The translations under genes and the position numbers were made by a program. From NCBI GenBank assembly GCA_945900685.1, contig CAMDJS010000027.1, forward strand, positions 1 to 20,142: DNA of 20,142 nt, in the 5' to 3' direction. Under the pieces are notes generated by a model that had not been told where the DNA came from, did no database searches, and worked only from the letters and a program-made list of their open reading frames with translations. This DNA comes from Bordetella parapertussis. Lineage in GTDB: Bacteria; Pseudomonadota; Gammaproteobacteria; Burkholderiales; Burkholderiaceae_C. Below, in pieces: positions 5,341-12,706 of the stretch; the first letter of the stretch is position 1; every line of letters starts with the position of its first letter.

Positions 5341-7425
5341 ATGAACACATCTTTCCACGCCAAGCCGCCGTTTGTTCCACAAATCTGTCTCTACCAGCAA
5401 TGGTTGGCTGAGCACCGCCATCTGCATTTCGATGATTACCAAGCCATGTGGCGCTGGTCGGTCACTGACATTGAAGCCTTTTGGCAATCCGCCTGGGATT
5501 ATTTGGAGCTGCAGTCGCCCACACCGCACACCGCCGTGCTCGAGCGCAACACCATGCCGGGCGCGCGCTGGTTTCCCGGCGCGAAAGTGAACTACGCGCA
5601 ACAGGTGTTGCGCCACGTTGAAGCTGCACACGCCGCAGGCATGCTGGCCATCATCAGCAACAACGAAAAAGGGCAGCGCAGAGAACTCAGCTGGCCCGAG
5701 TTGAAACGCCAAGCGGCCGCGCTGTCTTTGCATTTACAAGCGCAGGGCGTGCAACCCGGCGACCGTGTCGCTGTGTACATGCCGAATATTGCTGAAACCA
5801 TGGTGGCGTTCTTGGCCGTGGTCAGTGTCGGCGGCATTTGGAGCGTGTGCGCGCCAGACATGGGCACCAATGCGGTGGTGGACCGGTTCAAGCAAATCAC
5901 ACCCAAGGTGTTGATTGCGGTTGATGGTGTCACCTATGGCGGCAAAGACCTAGAGCGGCACACGGTGGTGAATGAGTTGCGCGCCGCCTTGCCCAGCGTT
6001 GAGCATGTGGTGATTTACCGCAACCTCGGCGATCAACCCGCTGTGCCCGACAGCGCCGATTGGGCGCAGATCGTTCAGCGCAACGACGCGGCGGTGCATG
6101 TGTTCGAGCCTTTGTGGCTGGACTTCAACCATCCGCTGTGGATTGTGTATTCCAGCGGCACCACCGGTTTGCCAAAGCCGCTGGTGCATGATCACGGCGG
6201 CACCATGCTCAACGGCATGGCGCACAAAAACCTGCATTACGACGTGGCCTGCAGCTACGAGCCCAACTCTTGGGGCGAGCGTTTTCTCTGGTACTCGTCC
6301 ACCGGTTGGGTGATGTGGAACGCGCAACTCAGCGGTTTGCTCAGCGGCACCACTTGCGTGATTTACGACGGCAACCCCGGCGGCTCCAAAGACAAACCCG
6401 ATTGGGGTGTGTTGTGGCGTTATGCGGCCAGCGAAGGCGTGACATTTTTTGGCGGCGGCGCGGCGTTTTTCGCCAACTGCATGAAGGCCGATGTGCAGCT
6501 GGCAGACATCCAAGGACTGCACACCGTGCGGGCATTGGGCACAACCGGCTCGCCTTTGAGCGCCGAGGTGCAGCAATGGGGAACGGACCAATTCAAACAG
6601 GTGTACGCCAAGGCCGCAGAGCCGCGTCCGGACATTTGGTGGTGCAATATTTCCGGCGGCACCGATGCCGGTGCGTATGTCGGCGGACATCGCGAACTGC
6701 CCATGGCCGCTGGTGAAATGCAATGCCGTTTTCTGGGCGTGAGCGTTGAGGCATGGAACGAGCAAGGCCAACCGGTGATCGACGAAGTGGGTGAGTTGGT
6801 GGTGACGCAACCGCTGCCTTGCATGCCGCCGTTTTTCTGGGGCGACACCGACAACCAGCGTTACATAGGCAGTTATTTCGACACCTTCCCGCCCGGCCAG
6901 GGCAGACAACCCGGCGGCGGTGATTTGCCCGCAGACGCAGGCGCTGTGTGGCGACACGGCGACTGGCTAAAGATCACGCCCGAGGGCCGCGCCATTATTT
7001 ACGGACGCAGCGACGCGACCATCAACCGTTACGGTTTGCGCATGGGCACCAGCGAGTTGTACAGCGCCATCGAGGCTTTGCCCGAAGTGCTCGACAGCAT
7101 GTTGGTGGACTTGGAATATTTGGGCAAAGAAAGCTACATGCCGCTGTTCGTGGTGTTACGCCCCGGCGTGACGCTGGATGACGCCTTACGCGCGCGCTTG
7201 AACGGCGCGATACGAACCGCACTCAGCCCGCGTTTTGTGCCGAACGACATCTTCCAAGTGGCGGAAATTCCGCGCACGCTGTCAGGCAAAAAACAAGAAT
7301 TGCCGATCAAGAAATTGATGCTCGGCCAGCCAGTGGAAAAAGTGTTGAACCGGGATGCGATGGCTAACCCGGCTTGTTTGGATTGGTATATCGAGTTGGC
7401 GAAGAGGCATTTGGCAGGCGCTTGA
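5341..7425 (+). CDS. aacS: Acetoacetyl-CoA synthetase (acetoacetate-CoA ligase)
   Basis: A 694-aa ANL-superfamily ligase that activates acetoacetate with ATP and CoA, for ketone-body use or recycling of PHB breakdown products. An ACAS_N-like domain comes first (SVTDIEAFWQSAWDYLEL). The AMP-binding P-loop YSSGTTGLPKP is near residue 270, GTTGSPLS near 400, the acetoacetyl-CoA synthetase signature ISGGTDAGAYVGG near 437, the hinge/adenylate motif GRSDATINRYGLRMG near 555 and the C-terminal catalytic lysine region SGKKQELPIKK near 646. The frame is open upstream to 5287, but ATG 5341 gives the family's usual N-terminus. No strong Shine-Dalgarno sequence is visible. A palindromic repeat element follows the stop by about 20 bases. 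Confidence 0.95.
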   Translation: MNTSFHAKPPFVPQICLYQQWLAEHRHLHFDDYQAMWRWSVTDIEAFWQSAWDYLELQSPTPHTAVLERNTMPGARWFPGAKVNYAQQVLRHVEAAHAAGMLAIISNNEKGQRRELSWPELKRQAAALSLHLQAQGVQPGDRVAVYMPNIAETMVAFLAVVSVGGIWSVCAPDMGTNAVVDRFKQITPKVLIAVDGVTYGGKDLERHTVVNELRAALPSVEHVVIYRNLGDQPAVPDSADWAQIVQRNDAAVHVFEPLWLDFNHPLWIVYSSGTTGLPKPLVHDHGGTMLNGMAHKNLHYDVACSYEPNSWGERFLWYSSTGWVMWNAQLSGLLSGTTCVIYDGNPGGSKDKPDWGVLWRYAASEGVTFFGGGAAFFANCMKADVQLADIQGLHTVRALGTTGSPLSAEVQQWGTDQFKQVYAKAAEPRPDIWWCNISGGTDAGAYVGGHRELPMAAGEMQCRFLGVSVEAWNEQGQPVIDEVGELVVTQPLPCMPPFFWGDTDNQRYIGSYFDTFPPGQGRQPGGGDLPADAGAVWRHGDWLKITPEGRAIIYGRSDATINRYGLRMGTSELYSAIEALPEVLDSMLVDLEYLGKESYMPLFVVLRPGVTLDDALRARLNGAIRTALSPRFVPNDIFQVAEIPRTLSGKKQELPIKKLMLGQPVEKVLNRDAMANPACLDWYIELAKRHLAGA

Positions 7426-7447
7426 GTGGCTCAATGCCTTGGTTTGT

Positions 7448-7468
7448 AATTGGTATCTGACCCCAATT
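7448..7468 (-). repeat. Palindromic GGTCAG-type element, inverted orientation
   Basis: AATTGG, TATCTGACC, CCAATT. This is the reverse complement of the GGTCAGATA core, with perfect 6-bp inverted arms. It lies between the aacS stop and gcdH, and could form a hairpin in the aacS 3' transcript. Confidence 0.7.
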
Positions 7469-7579
7469 TCTAAATAGGCATAAAAGCAAATATAAAACCC
7501 CCAACTATTCTCAAAATCAGCGCAAACCGCAGCCGATTAACATCAAGGCTTCATACAGACACAGACAACCGGAGTATTC

Positions 7580-8776
7580 ATGGCCAAGACCGCATTTCAT
7601 TGGGACGATCCTTTGTTGCTGGACCAGCAACTGAGCGAAGACGAACGCATGATCCGCGAGGCCGCGAGCGCGTATTGTCAAGACAAATTGCTGCCGCGCG
7701 TGACCGAAGCTTTCCGGCATGAAAAAACCGACCTAGCAATTTGTCGTGAAATGGGCGAACTCGGTTTGCTCGGCCCCACCATCCCCGCGCAATACGGCGG
7801 CCCCGAATTGAACTATGTCGCGTACGGCTTGATCGCGCGCGAAGTCGAACGCGTCGACTCCGGCTACCGCTCCATGATGAGCGTGCAATCTTCATTGGTG
7901 ATGTTGCCGATCTTCGAATTCGGAACCGAAGGCCAGCGCCAAAAATATTTGCCCAAACTCGCCACCGGCGAATGGATTGGTTGCTTCGGCCTGACCGAAC
8001 CAGACCACGGCTCTGACCCGGCCAGCATGGCGAGTCGCGCGCACAAGGTCAAAGGCGGCTACAAACTCAGCGGCAACAAAATGTGGATTTCCAATTCACC
8101 GGTCGCCGATGTGTTCGTGGTCTGGGCCAAGGAAGTGACCGAAGCCGGTGCGGTCGGGCCGATACGAGGTTTTGTGCTTGAAAAAGGCATGGCTGGTTTG
8201 AGTGCACCGGCCATACACAGCAAGGTGGGTTTGCGCGCTTCCATCACCGGTGAAATTGTCATGGACGGCGTGTTCGTGCCCGAAGACAACGCGTTCCCCG
8301 AAGTGCAAGGTTTGAAAGGCCCGTTCACGTGTTTGAACAGCGCGCGTTACGGCATCGCTTGGGGCGCCTTGGGTGCGGCCGAAGATTGTTTTCACCGCGC
8401 ACGCCAGTACACCTTGGACCGCCAGCAGTTCGGCAGGCCACTCGCTGCCAACCAACTGATTCAGAAAAAAATGGCCGACATGCAAACCGACATCGCACTC
8501 GGTTTGCAAGCCTGTTTGCGCTTGGGTCGCATGAAAGACGAAGGCACGGCGTCTGTAGAAATCACGTCTATTTTGAAGCGCAATTCGTGCGGCAAGGCGC
8601 TGGACATTGCACGCATGGCGCGCGACATGATGGGCGGCAACGGCATCAGCGACGAGTTTGGTGTGGCGCGTCATCTGGTGAATCTGGAAGTGGTCAACAC
8701 CTATGAAGGCACGCACGATATCCACGCCTTGATTTTGGGCCGGGCGATCACAGGCATAGCGGCTTTTGCCAATTAA
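7580..8776 (+). CDS. gcdH: Glutaryl-CoA dehydrogenase (decarboxylating)
   Basis: A 398-aa FAD enzyme of the acyl-CoA dehydrogenase family. It oxidises and decarboxylates glutaryl-CoA to crotonyl-CoA in lysine, tryptophan and glutarate breakdown, passing electrons to ETF. R97 in [13 protein letters not shown] corresponds to the substrate-carboxylate arginine typical of Gcd[14 protein letters not shown] is the FAD/substrate motif, and the catalytic base is E376 in [16 protein letters not shown]. Length and motif order are standard. GGAG lies 7-8 nt before the ATG. Downstream, mnmA starts 57 bases after the stop. The AAT-TAA end of the gene lies in a 19-nt sequence that recurs at 4481-4499. Confidence 0.95.
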   Translation: MAKTAFHWDDPLLLDQQLSEDERMIREAASAYCQDKLLPRVTEAFRHEKTDLAICREMGELGLLGPTIPAQYGGPELNYVAYGLIAREVERVDSGYRSMMSVQSSLVMLPIFEFGTEGQRQKYLPKLATGEWIGCFGLTEPDHGSDPASMASRAHKVKGGYKLSGNKMWISNSPVADVFVVWAKEVTEAGAVGPIRGFVLEKGMAGLSAPAIHSKVGLRASITGEIVMDGVFVPEDNAFPEVQGLKGPFTCLNSARYGIAWGALGAAEDCFHRARQYTLDRQQFGRPLAANQLIQKKMADMQTDIALGLQACLRLGRMKDEGTASVEITSILKRNSCGKALDIARMARDMMGGNGISDEFGVARHLVNLEVVNTYEGTHDIHALILGRAITGIAAFAN

Positions 8777-8788
8777 CGTTTTTGGTTG
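8770..8788 (+). repeat. Short repeat shared with the island at 4481-4499
   Basis: CAATTAACGTTTTT, one variable base, GTTG occurs here across the gcdH stop codon and at 4481-4499 directly after a palindromic element. It may be a remnant of the same dispersed repeat family. Confidence 0.45.
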
Positions 8789-8833
8789 AACGGTTTAGTC
8801 AATCGCGAATCCGCCGCCGCCGATAATGCAGGC

Positions 8834-9937
8834 ATGAGCAAGAAGCAGCGTATCGTGGTGGGATTGAGTGGCGGTGTCGACTCGGCCGTGACGGCTTTGT
8901 TGTTGAAGCGCCAAGGCCACGAAGTGGTCGGCATCTTCATGAAAAACTGGGAAGACGACGACAACGATGAATATTGCTCGTCCAACCAAGACTTCATAGA
9001 CGCTGCCGCTGTCGCCGATGTCATCGGCATAGAGATAGAGCACATCAATTTCGCGGCTGATTACAAAGACCGCGTGTTCGCCGAATTTTTGCGAGAGTAT
9101 CAAGCGGGGCGCACACCGAACCCAGATATTTTGTGCAACGCCGAAATCAAATTCAAAGCCTTTCTAGACCATGCGTTTGCCTTGGGCGCGGACAAAATAG
9201 CGACCGGCCATTACGCCCGCGTGCGACACAACACACCGACTGGTTTGTATGAATTGCTAAAAGGCGTGGACAACAGCAAAGACCAGAGTTATTTTTTGCA
9301 CCGCTTGACGCAAGCGCAGTTGTCGCAGTCTTTGTTTCCTATCGGTGAGTTGAAAAAAACCGAAGTGCGGCGTATAGCAGATGAAGCCGGTTTGCCGAAT
9401 GCGCGCAAAAAAGACTCGACGGGTATTTGTTTCATCGGCGAGCGGCCGTTTCGCGAGTTTTTAAACCGCTACATCGCCAAAGCGCCGGGACCGATCAAAA
9501 CCGATCAGGGCAGAAAAATCGGCGAACACCAGGGCTTGAGTTTTTACACCCTGGGGCAGCGCCAAGGTTTGGGCATAGGCGGCATCAAAGAAAAAGGCGC
9601 GCAACGCGGCGGCGGCGACCATTCGCCTTGGTTTGTCGCTCGCAAAGACATGGCGACAAACACCTTGTGGGTGGTGCAAGGCCATGACCATCCCTGGTTG
9701 TTGTCATCAGATTTGCAGTTTGACGATGCGAGCTGGACGTCATCAGCATCGCCCACACTCGGCGAGTGTTTTGCGAAAACACGTTACCGACAAGCAGATG
9801 CGTCCTGTCAATTTGAGGCCATGGGGGAAGGTGGCTTTGCGTTGTCGTTTTCCGAGCCGCAATGGGCGGTGACGCCGGGGCAGTCGGCCGTGTTGTACGA
9901 CGGCGAGGTGTGTTTGGGTGGTGGCGTGATCAGTTGA
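8834..9937 (+). CDS. mnmA: tRNA-specific 2-thiouridylase MnmA
   Basis: A 367-aa ATP-pyrophosphatase that puts the 2-thio group on wobble uridine 34 of tRNA-Lys, -Glu and -Gln, using sulfur relayed by the Tus/IscS system. The PP-loop [10 protein letters not shown] is at about residues 9-18, the nucleophile cysteine C101 in [17 protein letters not shown] near 127, DQSYFL near 154, the persulfide cysteine C199 in [13 protein letters not shown], and [11 protein letters not shown] near 240. The frame extends upstream to 8786, but ATG 8834 gives the standard start [15 protein letters not shown]101 and C199 correspond to the E. coli C102/C199 pair. The Shine-Dalgarno sequence is weak. No terminator is obvious after the stop. 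Confidence 0.95.
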   Translation: MSKKQRIVVGLSGGVDSAVTALLLKRQGHEVVGIFMKNWEDDDNDEYCSSNQDFIDAAAVADVIGIEIEHINFAADYKDRVFAEFLREYQAGRTPNPDILCNAEIKFKAFLDHAFALGADKIATGHYARVRHNTPTGLYELLKGVDNSKDQSYFLHRLTQAQLSQSLFPIGELKKTEVRRIADEAGLPNARKKDSTGICFIGERPFREFLNRYIAKAPGPIKTDQGRKIGEHQGLSFYTLGQRQGLGIGGIKEKGAQRGGGDHSPWFVARKDMATNTLWVVQGHDHPWLLSSDLQFDDASWTSSASPTLGECFAKTRYRQADASCQFEAMGEGGFALSFSEPQWAVTPGQSAVLYDGEVCLGGGVIS

Positions 9938-10269
9938 GTCCGCTGGCAAAGTGGATTTTCCCCGATGGTCGACAAGCTCTGTATAAAAAATAATCACGGT
10001 AAAGCCACAGTATCTGTTTGTTGTTCAACAAAAAAAGCAGCAAAAAAAACTGTTTAAAAAACAGATAGAAAAGCGGTTTAAAAACTATCTGTTTACCAAG
10101 CCGTGGTATTTTGAATCGCTTGGACAAACGAAAAGCAGACAGGCCATCTGTGCACTGTTTTGAGTCAGGCCTGCTCAAGAAACCAAGGTCTGCACAAAGC
10201 CAGCCCATTAAATTTAAATCTAAATAGACGCCCATTAAAAAAAATAATACAAAAAAATAAATTTTTAGT
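9938..10269. other. AT-rich, repeat-rich intergenic stretch
   Basis: No convincing gene is seen here. It is clearly more AT-rich than its neighbours, with many A-runs. Recurrent words include TATCTGTTT (10011-10019 and again at 10086-10094), a perfect 10-bp inverted repeat AAACAGATAG/CTATCTGTTT (10059-10068 and 10085-10094), a 7-bp inverted repeat TTTGTTG/CAACAAA (10017-10023 and 10026-10032), and TGCACTGTTT near 10151, which recurs near 10312. It separates mnmA from the cyclic-nucleotide module and probably holds that module's promoter. Confidence 0.6.
10059..10094. repeat. 10-bp perfect inverted repeat
   Basis: AAACAGATAG (10059-10068) and CTATCTGTTT (10085-10094) are separated by 16 bases in the AT-rich stretch. 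TATCTGTTT also occurs at 10011-10019. This could be an operator or a weak hairpin; no T-run marks it as a terminator. Confidence 0.6.
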
Positions 10270-10632
10270 ATGGCCAACGAAAAACCGACAGATAACAAAA
10301 AAAAACAGCATGCACTGTTTGTGTGCAAGCCAGAGATTGAAATGAGAAAAAACATATTTCAATAACTAAAGCCACGCATCAAAGTCATCAGTAACAGTCA
10401 GATTCGTCAAGAACAAGGTTTCTTGTCTGCCACATCAATCAAGCTTATCACCAAGGCCACGCGCACGGCTGATATGGTTGGTCTTCCATCGCGTTACACC
10501 TTGACGGCGCACACCGCACTCCAAGTCAAGCTCATTGCCTTTCACAAAGTGGACAACATCGTGCACCAATTACCGACAGAGTTGAAGTCGATTCTGGTCA
10601 GCCTGATCAAACGTAACTTGACCGTCAAGTGA
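10270..10632 (+). pseudogene. Broken cNMP-binding-domain gene (in-frame stop)
   Basis: ATG 10270 opens a 31-codon frame (MANEKPTDNKKKQHALFVCK...) that ends at TAA 10363-10365. The same frame then stays open for 88 more codons to TGA 10630-10632. The downstream part contains SRYTLTAHTALQVKLIAF and LPTELKSILVSLIKRN, which resemble the C-terminal half of a cyclic-nucleotide-binding domain (R-x-[AS]-T-x-T-A, then a hydrophobic strand and closing helix) and align with the intact domain in the next gene. The phosphate-binding G-E pair is not seen. It ends 12 bases before the next gene. It may be a pseudogene, or the frame after 10366 may be used from a non-ATG start or from ATG 10474 (52 aa). Confidence 0.45.
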
Positions 10633-10644
10633 TTTGAAGCGGCC

Positions 10645-11001
10645 ATGACTAATTTTTCACGCGAAGAATTCACCCCGGGACAAAATATTTTCAGTGCGGG
10701 TGACCAAGCCACACATTTGTATTTTTTGGAACAAGGTGAGGTTGAGTTGACCGATGCCTCAGGCAATGTTTTTGGCTCGATCCCGCAGGGACAGTCATTT
10801 GGTGAAGCCGCGATTTTGTTCGGTGGTATTCGCGCTGCCAGTATTCGCGCCAAAACCAATGTGGTCTGCAAAAAAATCAACAACGAGGACGCTTCAGAGT
10901 TGTTCAAGAGTTATTCCCCGCTGTTAGTGCTTATCTTGGAGGCCTTGTTACTCCAGCTTTCTATGAACAACAAGATTAAAAAGACGCTGCGTCAACCATG
11001 A
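10645..11001 (+). CDS. Stand-alone cyclic nucleotide-binding domain protein
   Basis: A 118-aa protein that is essentially one cNMP-binding domain. FTPGQNIFSAGD (9-20) and LYFLEQGEVELTD (25-37) form the beta-roll. The phosphate-binding cassette SFGEAAILFGGIRAASIRA (51-69) keeps the G53-E54 pair and R63 that contact the cyclic phosphate in CAP/PKA-R. C-terminal helices follow, but there is no helix-turn-helix, so it is not a Crp-type regulator. It overlaps the next gene (phosphodiesterase) by 4 bases (ATGA), so the two products are probably made together and may interact. The likely ligand is cAMP or cGMP (inference). The Shine-Dalgarno sequence is weak (GAAGCGG). Confidence 0.88.
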   Translation: MTNFSREEFTPGQNIFSAGDQATHLYFLEQGEVELTDASGNVFGSIPQGQSFGEAAILFGGIRAASIRAKTNVVCKKINNEDASELFKSYSPLLVLILEALLLQLSMNNKIKKTLRQP

Positions 11002-11849
11002 GCGCACAGCCGGTATTCCTTCAATTGAACGCGGACGATTGGCAAACCGGCCTGGATGAGTCGCTGGTTTTTTTGCGCGCTTCATGGGCGCAAGACTGGA
11101 TAGGTTTGCCTCAGGTTTTGCAAGCTTGCATGGCGATTTTGAATTTGAGGGAAATCCAGTTGTCGGCTTCTGCCAGCAGTATGTTGGCTGCTGCCATGGA
11201 TGTTGCGAGCGAGAGCGAGCTGCGCTTTCAAGCCCACAACCCATTGGAAGAACCCCACTATCACAACCGTTTGCACACGGCGGACGTTGTCACCACCCTG
11301 TCTTTGCTCATGGCGATTGAGGCCAAGCTATCAGGTAAGCACGAGCCCGACTGGTTGGCGGCAGGTTTGCTGGCTGCGGTAGGTCATGACTTTATGCATA
11401 CAGGGGGCGTGAACCAGGCCAAGTGTCAGATTGAACAGCTCTCCTGCACGTACATGAGCCCCATCTTGTCCAAGCATGCGGTGCCCGAGCTTTGGGTGCA
11501 ACGCATCGAAACCGCGATTGTTCAATCCGACTTTTCGTTGTCGCCACATAACCACCAACGGGTTCAAGGCGCGGAGTTTGAATGGAACCAAGCTTGGTTC
11601 AACGTGCTCTTGAATGAAGCCGATATTTTGCCCAGCAGTACGCCCGCCTTGGGGCCGTCTTTGAGCGAGGCGCTGTCGCGCGAATGGATGTTGATTGGCT
11701 TTGAGGCTTATCAAACCGTGGCTACGGCGCAGGGGCGCGAGGCTTTTTTGCGCAGCTTGGTATTTTCGAGTGCGGCTTCTCGGGTTTTGCAGGCGTCTCA
11801 AAGGCGTCAGGCACAGTTGGAACATGCGCACCTTGGTCACCTCGGTTAG
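10998..11849 (+). CDS. Class I (PDEase_I) 3',5'-cyclic nucleotide phosphodiesterase
   Basis: A 283-aa protein with the metal-site motifs of the class I phosphodiesterase catalytic domain known best from eukaryotes: YHNRLHTADVV (H89, H93, D96), GHDFMHTGGVNQ (H130, D131, H134) and LLNEADI (D209). HDFMHTGGVN fits the PDEase_I signature H-D-hydrophobic-x-H-x-G-x-x-N. A helical N-terminal segment of about 75 residues precedes the domain. The predicted reaction is hydrolysis of cAMP and/or cGMP to 5'-NMP using two divalent metals. No signal peptide or membrane segment is seen. Translation is probably coupled to the upstream cNMP-binding protein through the ATGA overlap. A strong hairpin terminator begins 12 bases after the stop. 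The usual purine-clamp glutamine cannot be fixed by eye, so cAMP/cGMP preference is open. Confidence 0.88.
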   Translation: MSAQPVFLQLNADDWQTGLDESLVFLRASWAQDWIGLPQVLQACMAILNLREIQLSASASSMLAAAMDVASESELRFQAHNPLEEPHYHNRLHTADVVTTLSLLMAIEAKLSGKHEPDWLAAGLLAAVGHDFMHTGGVNQAKCQIEQLSCTYMSPILSKHAVPELWVQRIETAIVQSDFSLSPHNHQRVQGAEFEWNQAWFNVLLNEADILPSSTPALGPSLSEALSREWMLIGFEAYQTVATAQGREAFLRSLVFSSAASRVLQASQRRQAQLEHAHLGHLG

Positions 11850-11861
11850 CGCCGCAAAGAA

Positions 11862-11887
11862 AAAGCCCCGCTAAAGCGGGGCTTTCT
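11862..11887. terminator. Bidirectional rho-independent terminator
   Basis: Perfect 10-bp stem AAAGCCCCGC / GCGGGGCTTT with loop TAAA. It lies between two convergent genes (phosphodiesterase on + and barstar-like on -). The T-tract is longer on the minus strand (CTTTTTCTTT), so it should serve both genes. Confidence 0.88.
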
Positions 11888-11908
11888 AGACAAGAGAGCT
11901 TTTAAAAA

Positions 11909-12478
11909 TCAGGCAGCGGTCAACCAGTAACCGGCGTTGAAAGGGCTGCTCATGCGAAGTGCCAGTGGCGACACATCCACCAGTTTGTCGGTGGGCATTT
12001 TTTCGCCGTCACCGAGTTCAATGCCGGTGGGCTCAAGGCCGTCGGTTCGTTCAACCGCAGCAGCACGCGCCACAGAGAAAGAGTAAAAACAGCGGAATGA
12101 CACCTTGCGCTCGGCCCAGAACTCGGCGGCTTCACGGAACACGTCCAGCAATTGCTCGCGGGCTTCTTTGTCAAATTTGGCATGTGCGGGAATATGCTCC
12201 AACACCAAAACGAAGCCGGGTTGATGGCCAGACTTGTAAAGCGCGTCACTCATGCTGTCGAACAAGGTGTCAAAGTTTTTGCCAACTTGGGGTGGAAAAG
12301 TGAATTGCTGCGCGGTCATGTCCAAAATGTCTTGTTTGCTTTGGGCATTGGCCAAATTGGCATACAAAAAGTGATAGCCCAACTGCGCTGCAGCGTTTTG
12401 CAAATCTTCTACGCGAAATGCGCGGATAGATTGCACGATATTTGTCTTGACTGTACGAAGAGGCATGTCCATCGCCAT
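11909..12478 (-). CDS. Barstar-family protein (ribonuclease inhibitor-like)
   Basis: A 189-aa protein. A barstar-like core spans about residues 15-125: strand/helix VEDLQNAAAQLGYHFLYANL, then FPPQVGKNFDTLFDSMSDAL, which matches the barstar F-P-x-x-x-G-x-N-x-D-x-L-x-D segment that contacts barnase, then the strand GFVLVLEHIP. It is about twice the length of classical barstar (about 90 aa). A C-terminal part (VSFRCFYSFSVARAAAV, then SSPFNAGYW) looks like a lineage-specific extension. No barnase-like RNase gene is in view, so it may act on an RNase elsewhere or have another role. The start ATG follows GGA by 5-6 bases. That Shine-Dalgarno sequence sits in the arm of a perfect inverted repeat. 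Confidence 0.8.
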   Translation of the reverse strand: MAMDMPLRTVKTNIVQSIRAFRVEDLQNAAAQLGYHFLYANLANAQSKQDILDMTAQQFTFPPQVGKNFDTLFDSMSDALYKSGHQPGFVLVLEHIPAHAKFDKEAREQLLDVFREAAEFWAERKVSFRCFYSFSVARAAAVERTDGLEPTGIELGDGEKMPTDKLVDVSPLALRMSSPFNAGYWLTAA

Positions 12479-12484
12479 GGTATT

Positions 12485-12507
12485 CCTGCAAAATGCGAGT
12501 TTGCAGG
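12485..12507 (-). promoter_or_regulatory. Inverted repeat covering the barstar-gene ribosome binding site
   Basis: Perfect 8-bp arms CCTGCAAA (12485-12492) and TTTGCAGG (12500-12507) surround a 7-nt loop. Read on the minus strand, the second arm carries GCAGG, the likely Shine-Dalgarno sequence, 7 bases before the ATG, so a hairpin in the mRNA could limit translation. It could instead be a protein-binding site. Confidence 0.55.
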
Positions 12508-12517
12508 ACTGGGCAAC

Positions 12518-12526
12518 TGTGGATAA
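12518..12526 (-). promoter_or_regulatory. DnaA-box-like 9-mer
   Basis: On the minus strand this reads TTATCCACA, identical to the consensus DnaA box, in the leader of the barstar-like gene. A single 9-mer can occur by chance and no cluster is seen, so this is not an origin. Confidence 0.35.
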
Positions 12527-12571
12527 GTTGTCAACAATACAGCCGTGAGGCGAGGTATTCAGTGCGCAAAC

Positions 12572-12585
12572 TCGGGTTAACCCGA
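12572..12585. repeat. 14-bp perfect palindrome
   Basis: TCGGGTTAACCCGA lies between a candidate promoter and the barstar-like gene. Its position just downstream of the predicted -10 would suit an operator; no regulator is identified. Confidence 0.5.
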
Positions 12586-12601
12586 AAAATTCGATTCAGG
12601 G

Positions 12602-12630
12602 ATTATCCTGCAAACCTGCTAAAAGCGCAA
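12602..12630 (-). promoter_or_regulatory. Candidate sigma-70 promoter of the barstar-like gene
   Basis: On the minus strand TTGCGC (12630-12625) is followed after 17 bases by GATAAT (12607-12602). The -10 matches consensus at 5 of 6 positions, while the -35 is weak. It lies between the maeB stop and the barstar-like gene and would give a leader of over 100 nt. Part of a 7-bp inverted repeat GCAAACC/GGTTTGC (12610-12616 and 12631-12637) overlaps it. Confidence 0.35.
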
Positions 12631-12706
12631 GGTTTGCCAGTTTTAACAGTGACGGCAACAGTGGTTAACAGCCCTTATAAGTTAGCGCATACTTTTCAGT
12701 TACTCC

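Noticed and set aside
5950..6957. 335-codon open frame on the minus strand
   Set aside because: It lies wholly opposite aacS, whose motifs are unmistakable; the translation is Ala/His/Gln-rich with no family pattern. High-GC shadow frame.
9930..10355. 141-codon minus-strand frame rich in Phe and Leu
   Set aside because: It is the reverse complement of A-runs in an AT-rich spacer, which gives Phe/Leu-rich pseudo-membrane sequence; start and Shine-Dalgarno sequence are unconvincing and it overlaps the mnmA end.
12518..12526. Replication origin suggested by a DnaA box
   Set aside because: Only one consensus box, and no dnaA, dnaN, parAB or AT-rich unwinding element nearby; kept only as a single motif.
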